A stretch of DNA of 64,000 bases from Parus major (Eukaryota; Chordata; Aves; Passeriformes; Paridae): assembly GCF_001522545.3 (NCBI RefSeq), contig NC_031774.1:55918725-55982724 (forward strand), written 5' to 3'. Shown piece by piece: positions 11,601 to 20,906 of the stretch (the stretch's first letter is position 1; every line of letters begins with the position of its first letter). The notes beneath the pieces are model-generated. The model was not told where the DNA came from, did no database searches, and saw only the letters and a program-made list of their open reading frames with translations. A program made the translations under genes and the position numbers.

Positions 11601-14600
11601 GGAACCAGAGCAGACGCCTCTGAGCCAGTCCATCGAGCCCTGGTCATGTGTTCACTCAGACCCATCTCCCAAAACACAAACTATCAGGTAAAATAATCCC
11701 AGGAGAAGAGGAACTCCTTGGTAGCAAGTGCAGGATTTTTGGGAATTGAGAACTTCCATCCCAGGTTTTTTGTCCTAATTCAGGTGCTCCCAAACCAGCC
11801 TCTCCATTCTGCAAAACACCCGTCTGAGCAGCAGCCAGACACAATCTCTGGCTCTCCTCCAGGGCAGACCTGTCTTCACCACAGCTATCTGCACATGCAC
11901 CTGTGCCCCTAAAAGGTACCAAGGTACTCTCTAGCCTTATACCAAAATTTTGCAGAAAAATATCTATTTGCACTAATGCTGTAGGCAAGTGACCCATCTC
12001 ATTGGGATCATCAGGAACAGCACTCTGATTCCATCATCAAAAGGTGGGATATCTTTATGGGATACTGCACTCTGCACCTGGCCATGCAGGACCTGCATTA
12101 ATACCTGCTAGCACAGTGCAGGACCTTATGGCACTGTCACAGCAGGTGCATTCACTGAGTCCCACCCTGCAATTCCATCTACCTACAAAATCCCCATGTT
12201 TCCCTGCATAAAACCACCTCGAGATGCCACCCCTGCCTGCACTGGAGAGCTCTGGGAGAGACCCTGTCTGCCTGGGGCATGGTGCATCCAGCCTTTTGGA
12301 GTGCTTTCTATGTATGGGATTGATGATCCCAATGGGGACAAATTAAAAAACTCCTGTTGCTCCCCACAAAGGGCTGTGGGCTTGTCAGATGCCCAGACTG
12401 TGCTGGGCTGCCCTACCCTGGCACTGCCAGCCCAGATTCATGGAGCAGCTGGCACAGAACCCAGGGAACCATGTGATGGGATGGTCTCAGCACACCTGAA
12501 ACATCTGCCTCAAACAGGGGAGAGCAATTACAGCTTCCCCACTATGAACAGGGGATTCTGGCAGCTTACAGGGAGAAAGACCTTTTCCTTTCCAGCCATC
12601 CTTCCTCTCCCGACAGCAGATGTTACACACAAACCTCCTTGCAGCAAATTGGCATTGATTTCCACTGAGCAGTTTCTGTCATGAGAAAATACTCCCTCAA
12701 CCAGTAAGAGCTACAATTTGGCACCACTCAGCCCAATTGGGGACAATTTCCCATCAGGGGCATGTCAGCCCATGGGCAACAAGGCAGAGCAGAGCTCCCC
12801 ACTGGACCAGGAGAGCTGGGAGGCTGTAGGGCTCTGCACAGCCCTCTGCAGCCAGGAGCTCAAAGCATCACCTGGCTTGGCCATCAGCGCTGCTTATCTT
12901 GGGGCCTGAATTAATTAAGCCCTGAAAAGCAGTGAAGGTGGGATGAAATGATGAGTTACAGCTCTCAGCTGGGTTCCCCAGCTCCTGTGCCAGCTGCTCC
13001 ATGGATCTGGGCTGGCAGTGCCAGGGTAGGGCAGACAAGCAGCTACTTCAATTCAAAGTGGCTGTAAAGAGCTAAAAGGAAATACAGCTGAGTGCAGAGC
13101 AAGCCCACTGTGGTCTGGCCACGGTATTTTCATCACTTCCTTAAGCAGCAGAGGAATTGGCAGAGAGGATCCCATTTAAGTCTGCAGCTGAATTTGCTGA
13201 ATTTGTGGCAGGGTGATCCATGTGACTCTGAAAAAATCCATAGTGGGCAAGTGTTTGCTTGTGTTGGACAACCCAGAACTCTGTTCTGGGAGGTGGGAAA
13301 GTTGCTCCAGTGCCTTTTGTTTCCACACTAAGGCAGTTCTCCCCACAACTGGGCCAAGGAAGCCTCAGCATATCTTACCAGCGTGGTGAATCCTCAGAGG
13401 TGGCAGCTCCTGCCAAGGATCCAGGGGGAATTTGGGGCATTTGAATATATTTTTCTATGCCAGGGCTATGTCACCCCAGACACCTTGGTCATTCACACAA
13501 AATGTGGGGGAAAATCCCAGGTTAAAACTGCAGACATGCAGCAAGCCCATTCCTCTAAGTCATGCACATCCCTAGGTATTGCTTTTTGGTTAAAAAGAAG
13601 AGTGGTTCAGAGACAGGTAGAGGATTGTGTCTGATAAGGAGCACCCCAGGATTTGCATGGTGGCTGTAATCCTGGCAACACCACATTGACATGAGGCATG
13701 TAGGGGGCTCAGGACCAGTGGTTTCAGAGTTATCCTCAGGCTGAAACATCCAGCTGTTGTCTCCTGATGCAGCACCTTCAGAGGAGGTGGCTGATGTGCT
13801 GCTGTGCTTATGGCACCTGCTTGGGAGGTCCAGTCTTTACAAAACTTGGACCTGCAGCCCAGGTGGTACCCAAGTCCTGGCTGGAGATGGGAGCTGAAGC
13901 ATCTGGCCCTGGAAGATGTTTCCTTGTGACTGCCTCCTGCCCACAGGGGAAAGCCCATCCTTTTGTAAATATTTCTCCTTTTCAGTATCTCTTAAATAGT
14001 GTTTCATTTCAGCTTCTTCAAGAAAAGAATCCTCAAGGAAATTCCTGAGGATAAGGAAGATGGTGATCTTTCCTTCATAATCAGGGTTTTTAGTGAAAAA
14101 TCACATTTTTCTGAACAGCTCTAAAAGGTAACTATTTTAACTTTGACCCTTTGGCAGCATCTGGAACATGCCCTGTAGAACATCATTAGGAAAATGGTTC
14201 CCTGCAGGTTTTAAAATAAAATACATGAACAAGGAAAAGAAGGGTCTTGTAAGTCCATAGGCAAGTTGGGATGCAAACAATGGCATCAGGGCAGGACAGG
14301 TGAATGACAGAGGAGTTACCCCAGGTTCATCCTCTGATCCAGGTCCCTCAAACAATCTGTGGTTATAAGTCTTTTAGGGGATTGATGGAGTTAGAAACTT
14401 TTCTTTAGAAACATTACATGTTAACTTGTAAACCAAACAAGACACAATCAAAAAGAGTCCATCTGATTCAATAGAAATAGATCTTTATTAATAACATGCA
14501 CATCATACGTATATTTAAAATACATATACATTTTTTCTACTATTCACTTTAGAAAACAATTATTTCATAAAAACCTTCAATATCAGGTCCCAGATAATTT

Positions 14601-15447
14601 TAAACATTAAAAAGCCTTTTTTTGTTTCTTTTGTTTTTGTTACAGAACCAGTAGGTATTATTCCAATTACTTGGTGTATAATCACCATGTATTTAACATA
14701 GTGCAGGCTCATGCATTTCAACAGAAATAGGTGTTCCCTTCTCTGCTTTGTCAATCCTGTCGAATACATGATGATATACTTGACAACACCTGCCACAGTT
14801 GTTACATGCAGCTGTGATTCCCTGCTAGGGGTGTTGTACAGGTGGTGTTTAAAATCTGGAGACAACTTTTTTACAACTTTCTGAGCTCCTGCGAGGGGCT
14901 CCTGGTGCTGCAGGCGGCCCAGAGCCCAGCTGTGGCAGAAACCAGAAAAACAGAATTTCATAAATGTCAGAGAGGAAAGCAATCTGAAAAAAGAAAAGAG
15001 GGAATTGGCAAATCCCCCCTGTGTTCATGGCAAACTGAGGTCAGGGTTGGGTTTCCCAAGGTCCTGCCAAGTACCAAATGAGATCAGTAGAGAGCGCACA
15101 GAGATGCCAGCGATAGACAGTTTGCGGATTTACAGAACATTTACAAAGGCTGATACGAGGATGGGACTTTAAGGCACAATAGTCCATATACTCAACACAT
15201 TCATTGGAAAACAGAAGTTCAATTTACAGTGCAATAGAGATGTATTCAAGAGCTGAAGCGGCAGCTCGGTGGTCACCGGTAACGCGGCGATTGAGGGGGC
15301 TCTGCCACGGGCGCGGCCCCAGCCCTGCACAAGCTCATGCACATGCTGGGCATCAAGCACACGAGGAGCCCCTTGGGCTTCAGAGACAGGGTCTGTGCCA
15401 GGAAACTGGGTGATAACCCAAGCATTTACAGGATCAGGGCCCTAATG

Positions 15448-15560
15448 TCACAGAATCGTGGAATCATGGAATGGTTTGAGTTGGAAGAGACCTTAAAGAC
15501 CATCTGGATCCAACCCTCCTGCCGTGGTGGGGGCACCTTCACTAGAGCAGGTTGCTCAAA
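15448..15560 (-). mobile_element. CR1 LINE 3' tail
   Basis: TCACAGAATCGTGGAATCAT, then ATGGTTTGAGTTGGAAGAGA, ending near GAGCAGGTTGCTCAAA: a CR1 tail in minus orientation, inside the putative 3' UTR of the SERTAD4-like gene. Confidence 0.9.
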
Positions 15561-15931
15561 CTCAGTGTTGGGGTTCTGCACATTGTCCCCATCCACACCC
15601 ACACTGTGGCCCCCACAAAGCCACCACTGTACACCCTTCACCGGCGTGTCCAGCCAGAAAAGCAGCACAAAGAAAACTCAACTCATGGAAACACTAATTA
15701 CAGCCAAGTGTACTGCTATTTCCAGGTGAAAATGAATTGTCCTAAGCCAGTCATTTTCAAAATGATCAGCTCTCCTCACCAAGTCTGTCCTTGTTACCCA
15801 GCTCATCTATATTCTCTCTGATGAATATTCTATCTCCAAGGCAACTGAGTCAAAGGGAAGCAAGGACTTTCTTTACATCCAGTGCAAACATAGCCCATAT
15901 GTAGGAGTTCCTAATGCAGTCATAATAGAAC

Positions 15932-15958
15932 ATATATATATATATATATATATATATA
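15932..15958. repeat. (TA)n microsatellite
   Basis: About thirteen uninterrupted AT dinucleotides. Confidence 0.95.
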
Positions 15959-18046
15959 AATCTATCTCACTGAAAGTTGACCACCTACAGACAGATTCTC
16001 ACATCAGAAGCCAGAAGAGCTGAACTGTAGCTACAAACCCAAAAAAAGAAAAATCACTGTATGTAGCTGTATTAAAATGCTGGTATCCAGTAACCTGGCA
16101 ACTAAATGTTAAAATCAATGTATCATTCAAAAGGTGTCAAATTAAAGATTTTGGGAGTCACTTGCAATGTTATTGCACATTTCTACTTCTTTGTCACTCC
16201 ATAAACTATTTTTAAGCACTCAAGCTGAATTTTTCAGACCCACTTTTCAGCAGCACCACTCCCTGGGCAAAGCAGAAGGCAGCAAAAACTGAAGCAGACT
16301 TAAAGCATATAGAATAGTGAACCTTTGATTCAATTCCATAACAAAAATCCAACCATAAAAAAAAAAAAAAAAACAAATTTGTTCTCTAGAAAGAAATAAT
16401 CCATTTTAATGGCTCCTGGAGCAAGTAAAAATTTAAAAAAGAGACAATGTGTTCTGTTCAAGAAAACAGCCCATGAGAAAAAACATGAGTAAATTATTGT
16501 CCTCTTTCCTAGGTAGCCCAAGGAGTTTTGTGACCTGATGCAGATTTTTGTCTGTTATATCTGTTCAGTTGTCACAATGCCTTCACAGAGAAGCTTTCAA
16601 TAGGCAAGAAAGTATCTGCCTCTTTCAGCAGGCAAAGAACCTCTTCAAAGATGAAGCTGACAGGGCCAATATTTTTGTTCAGGTGAGGTTAAAGACTTTG
16701 ATCCTACTGAGCTTTTTTCATTTCATTGAAATGTCTCTAATTTTAGGTTAAAAAATTTTGTTTATTCAAGCCAGAGCCATGCTGTGAATATAAAAAGTCA
16801 GTCATCCGGAGAAAAGAAGCATTTAAGCATTTCCTGTACATGCTAGATCATTATGAAATCAAGTGAAAACAGACATGAAGAGAAAAAAAATGCATAAATC
16901 AGACCACTTCAGAGTGGAAAATTACATGGTTTGAAGAATTAGAAGACAGGAGCAATTTTCCTTTACCATTTCCCCAGCCCTGGGGGGTGCGGGGGCATTC
17001 CCAGAGAGCTCCAGAGGGATAATGGAACCTCTCACTACAGCAAATGGGCTTCTCTGCCAGCTCTTCCTGGTGCTCCTGGGGCTGTCCCACACACCTGATC
17101 AGCAGCCTGGGCTCTCCCAGCCCCCTGCTCAAGTGGCTCCTTTCCACTGGAGATTTCTCAAACCACACTGAAAACATTTCTCAAATCATTCAACTGGATC
17201 AGCTGCGTGATTTTGGGCTGCTGCAAGCCCAAGGGCAGCAGGAATGAAACCACACACAGCCAGCAAGCTCTGAGGCTGAACTGCGCTGGCTGAGGATTGA
17301 AAGACACCCTTTTCTAAGAGATAAGTAAATACAGCTTGTCTCAAAGCAAAACCAGAAATCTGAACATTCATCATGATTAACAGCACCTCCCAAGCAGCAC
17401 TGCCCTGCATTTTCAGCCTTCCCACAGTATCTGAGATGTTTATATTCTCCAGTTTGCAGGTTATCCTTGTTTTGAATTACACTGCTGACGTTTTTTTTAA
17501 TTTAAAAAAAAAAAAACAAACAAAAACTGGATTTTACTGCTTCAGTCTGTCTCCTAAACCTGTACTGACTTCTAACTACTGACACCAGAGTTAACTTTGT
17601 TCTTCACACCTTTTTGCTATTGCCTTTCTGCCTTTTCTCCAGCACTAACACGTGCCTGGGAGCTGTGACGATATGTGCGACACACAGGACCAGGATGCTC
17701 TGAGCAGGGTGACAGGAGGAATCTGACACAAAAAGCACATTCCTGGCAAGCCACGGTGTTTGTTCACACTACATAATGCTTCAGAAATAGCATCAGCCAC
17801 ATCTGCAAGAGCAAAGCCTTTCAAAATAAATAAAAAATTAGCTTCTTGGACAGATAGATAGATATATAGAGATATATATCTGCCTCCAGCTGAGTGTGCG
17901 CTATTATTTACTTTGCTTTAAAGCTTTAAAGTGGTGATAGCCAGCGAGGCAAAGCCGTTTTCTTCGCTGCAAGCCAACAGACCTGTAGGACTTTGACAGG
18001 TTTTGAACCATCTTGTGTATTTGTTCAGCAGTTCTGGGATGCAGGT

Positions 18047-18120
18047 CCCCCGCGGGGGAGCTGCCAGTGTATCGCTATCGGCTAATTAACGGCTAATTTA
18101 CAGGCTCGTTAATCACATTC
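18047..18120. promoter_or_regulatory. Candidate enhancer: GC palindrome and tandem homeodomain sites
   Basis: A perfect 12-bp palindrome CCCCCGCGGGGG (18047-18058) is followed by CGGCTAATTAA and CGGCTAATTTA in direct tandem (18079-18100), then GTTAATC (18108-18114). TAATTA is the core site of homeodomain factors. The local CpG content is unusual against the AT-rich surroundings. Regulatory function is an inference. Confidence 0.4.
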
Positions 18121-19275
18121 CCCCAGATTATAGTGCAATCTTTGCTTCTGACCCCATTGCTGGAGCATCTTCTTTTCCCTAATGTTACTCTTTGGTATTT
18201 TCATGACGTAGCTTTGGCAGCTATGAAACTTTCCACTTGTAGTCATTCCGTTTGCTGAACATCCCACGTGCCATAGCTTGTGAAATATATATATTTACAT
18301 ATTTTAAAGTTAATTCCCAGATTGAAATTAGACATTTCACTTAACCTGAAACATTATTACTAATGCTGAGCAGTTTCATCAGGAGAGCCTCTGAGGTCTT
18401 ACCAGCATCTGTCAGATACATTCATTCTCTATCTATGAGAGTTATCATTGTTTTTCTGCCTTTTATAGTCCACATAAAAAGAAATTGCTGTCTATTCCCT
18501 AGCACCAGTGTGAACCTCGGGCCAAACAGCAAATTAGCATGCAAAGAAGTATCAGGGAAACAGCTAGGGAAAGAGGCAAATGAAGTTAAGGGAACACCGA
18601 TGATGGGCTGAAGAAACAATCTTTCCTGTGAGTCATTCTGGCTTGTATTAAAATAGCAAAGTAGATACCAGCTAAGAGATAATATAAGTAAAAGGTGAAT
18701 GCAATTATTTTTTAAAAAAACCAACCCACAAAACCTTGCAAATCTCAGTATAGAGTGTCTGTAAGTAGCAAGCGAGTTCAGTCTCTGAAAATCCTAAGCT
18801 AAAGACTGATTCCTTTGGCACTGACTCCTTCATGGTCAAAGCAATTCTCAAAGAAACTTTCTGTCTATACTTTTACAGCAGATAACTTGTGTTTTACTCC
18901 TCACTGTTAGACTACTCCACTGCTTCGGGGGCTCCCCTTGCACCGGGGATGGCGTAATTTAACTGCGGAAGAGATTTGGAGCATCCGTATCTACACACAG
19001 GTAACTTCTAAGCGCAGCTTTGTTTCTACAAACCGCCTTGCACGCAGTCTCTGCAGGTTAGGACCTCCGTATTACACCTCTCTGTGTGTACAGCAAGGTG
19101 CTCACACCGGGGGTTAACAGCGGGGGCTGCAGAGCATTTTCCAAAGCACCTTCCACTCAGCTCCCGGCGCCTCTGCTCCGATCGCAAACACATCTGCAAT
19201 GAGTGCCTCACCTCAACACCTCAACAAGCAGTTCAAGCATTCAGAAACAAACATCAGTGGGTCTAACAGCTACTT

Positions 19276-19650
19276 TTAATTCATTTTATAAATAAGCAAC
19301 TGAGAATTTTGCTCCAGGTGGCTGCCCGTGTAGCCCATCCCGTAAACGGCGTTCTCTGCAGAGTAAGGCACGATGCGATACGAGTGCAGCTCTTCATAAT
19401 AGAGCGACTGGGAACAGCACTCCTGCACCATAAACTTCAGCCGTTTTCGTGCGTCAGAGTAGGCAGTCCTATAGCACGGAGCCTCCTTAAAGTATTCATA
19501 GCTCTCCCTCTCTGTCTCTAGGTGAATCTTCCTCAACAGATTGTTAATTAATACAGACCTACGGAGATAGGCTTCGGGGTCGTCCAGGAAGCGGAGTTTC
19601 TGGAGCGATAGTTTTAGGATACAAGTCCGGTCCTCTGGTAGTATCAGGTG
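19276..19650 (-). CDS. SERTAD4-like: SERTAD4-like gene, SERTA domain and C-terminus
   Basis: The exon has 375 bases: 124 codons and a stop at 19278-19276. The acceptor is TTTACTCCCCAG before 19650, in phase 0. The SERTA domain is clear: [20 protein letters not shown] then [18 protein letters not shown], with the diagnostic LRRSVLI core. After it come [20 protein letters not shown] and a Cys/Tyr-rich stretch ([12 protein letters not shown]). These resemble the region after the SERTA domain in SERTAD4 but end much sooner, at about 70 residues. SERTA (TRIP-Br) proteins are nuclear transcriptional co-regulators. SERTAD4's exact role is poorly known, so function here is inferred from family only. 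An unspliced start at the ATG at 19680-19678 is also possible and would give 134 residues. Confidence 0.88.
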   Translation of the reverse strand, partial: HLILPEDRTCILKLSLQKLRFLDDPEAYLRRSVLINNLLRKIHLETERESYEYFKEAPCYRTAYSDARKRLKFMVQECCSQSLYYEELHSYRIVPYSAENAVYGMGYTGSHLEQNSQLLIYKMN

Positions 19651-19732
19651 CTGGGGAGTAAATGGATGGGTCTTTAGCATCAAGGAATGAAACTCAGGGG
19701 AGGGTGGGGTCTGGAGCGAGGGAGATACTCAC
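19651..19732 (-). other. SERTAD4-like: 82-base intron in SERTAD4-like gene
   Basis: GTGAGT donor at 19732 and CCCCAG acceptor ending at 19651, phase 0 on both sides. Reading through it instead meets a TGA, so the conserved TTSK...YFKRKY exon and the SERTA exon can be joined only by splicing. Confidence 0.75.
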
Positions 19733-19849
19733 TTTTGGACAATACTCATGGTAATCTTGATGTAAATGTTCTTCTTCTGCATATTTTCTCTTAAAGTAAG
19801 CTACTTTCGACGTCGTTAATGTCTTTGGTAGGCCCCGATCAGATCAGCT
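19733..19849 (-). CDS. SERTAD4-like: SERTAD4-like gene, upstream exon
   Basis: On the minus strand a strong acceptor (a long pyrimidine tract ending TTTTGTGCAG) precedes 19849, and a donor AAA|GTGAGT follows 19733. In the productive frame it encodes GLPKTLTTSKVAYFKRKYAE then EEHLHQDYHEYCPK. The TTSK-YFKRKY-EEE core matches the segment of SERTAD4 just before its SERTA domain, as I remember that protein. As in my recollection of SERTAD4, a Lys ends the segment and twelve residues then separate it from the SERTA core. The oddity is an in-frame TGA in codon 2 of the exon, upstream of the conserved part, and no in-frame ATG. The start is therefore unknown. The other frame entering the exon is open for ten codons up to the GGGG run at 19833-19836. 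The 5' exon may lie in the gap at 20157-20906 or near the CpG island at 27.3 kb. Confidence 0.75.
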
Positions 19850-20156
19850 CTGCACAAAAGAGGAAAAAGAAAGTCAGCAATGCTTGCTGCCAGGGTGGCT
19901 ACAACATCACAGCCTGGGGTGTGCAGGGGAAGGAGGGATCCAGGGGGGGAGAGCAGCCAGGACAACGCTCAGCCTGCAGCCCTCAACCCGCTGAGAAAAC
20001 AGCTGAGGGGTCAGCAAATGTGAGGCTGTCTCTGAAACAGCCACCCTGAGGCTGGCTGGCACAGTGAGCCCCTCTCCCCTCTCTGGAGTGACCACCACAG
20101 CACTGGGCACAGGCAGGGTCTCCTGCTCCTCCAGCTGAGTGGGGTGTCAGGGTGTC

Positions 20157-20906
20157 NNNNNNNNNNNNNNNNNNNNNNNNNNNNNNNNNNNNNNNNNNNN
20201 NNNNNNNNNNNNNNNNNNNNNNNNNNNNNNNNNNNNNNNNNNNNNNNNNNNNNNNNNNNNNNNNNNNNNNNNNNNNNNNNNNNNNNNNNNNNNNNNNNNN
20301 NNNNNNNNNNNNNNNNNNNNNNNNNNNNNNNNNNNNNNNNNNNNNNNNNNNNNNNNNNNNNNNNNNNNNNNNNNNNNNNNNNNNNNNNNNNNNNNNNNNN
20401 NNNNNNNNNNNNNNNNNNNNNNNNNNNNNNNNNNNNNNNNNNNNNNNNNNNNNNNNNNNNNNNNNNNNNNNNNNNNNNNNNNNNNNNNNNNNNNNNNNNN
20501 NNNNNNNNNNNNNNNNNNNNNNNNNNNNNNNNNNNNNNNNNNNNNNNNNNNNNNNNNNNNNNNNNNNNNNNNNNNNNNNNNNNNNNNNNNNNNNNNNNNN
20601 NNNNNNNNNNNNNNNNNNNNNNNNNNNNNNNNNNNNNNNNNNNNNNNNNNNNNNNNNNNNNNNNNNNNNNNNNNNNNNNNNNNNNNNNNNNNNNNNNNNN
20701 NNNNNNNNNNNNNNNNNNNNNNNNNNNNNNNNNNNNNNNNNNNNNNNNNNNNNNNNNNNNNNNNNNNNNNNNNNNNNNNNNNNNNNNNNNNNNNNNNNNN
20801 NNNNNNNNNNNNNNNNNNNNNNNNNNNNNNNNNNNNNNNNNNNNNNNNNNNNNNNNNNNNNNNNNNNNNNNNNNNNNNNNNNNNNNNNNNNNNNNNNNNN
20901 NNNNNN
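20157..20906. other. Assembly gap, 750 N
   Basis: Unsequenced bases. The flanks are G-rich (GGGGTGTCAGGGTGTC on the left, GGGTGTTGGGGGCAGCCCC on the right), which suggests a GC-rich or minisatellite-like stretch that failed to assemble. It lies 300 bases upstream of the SERTAD4-like exon and could hide its 5' exon. All open frames reported across it are artefacts. Confidence 1.

Larger units (their letters stand above)
1..14450. other. Intergenic region downstream of SERTAD4-like gene
   Basis: No supportable gene was found on either strand. Contents are the direct-repeat pair and G-rich tract near 1.4-2.2 kb, an old LINE piece at 7.1 kb, CR1 pieces at 7.9 and 8.5 kb, and otherwise unique-looking sequence. 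A minus-strand frame near 10698-10967 ends at a good donor (GTGCAG|GTGAGA), but its protein is not recognised. If gene order matches mammals, KCNH5 would lie further left on the plus strand, but no part of it is visible here. Confidence 0.6.
14484..19275 (-). other. SERTAD4-like: Possible long 3' UTR / downstream flank of SERTAD4-like gene
   Basis: No coding sequence is recognised. Minus-strand AATAAA hexamers are at 16761-16766 and 14484-14489. The second is followed by AT-rich DNA typical of a transcript end. The stretch holds a (TA)n run, a minus-strand CR1 fragment at 15448-15560, a 17-base A-run at 16357-16373 and the homeodomain-site cluster at 18047-18120. Whether one transcript spans all of it cannot be told from sequence. 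Confidence 0.3.

Noticed and set aside
12196..12684. Plus-strand 162-codon open frame
   Set aside because: Mixed composition without any family signature. Consistent with chance in moderately GC-rich DNA.
14560..14982. Minus-strand 140-codon open frame
   Set aside because: No domain or codon bias. It lies in a probable 3' UTR.
19309..19521. Plus-strand open frame
   Set aside because: Antisense shadow of the SERTA-domain exon.
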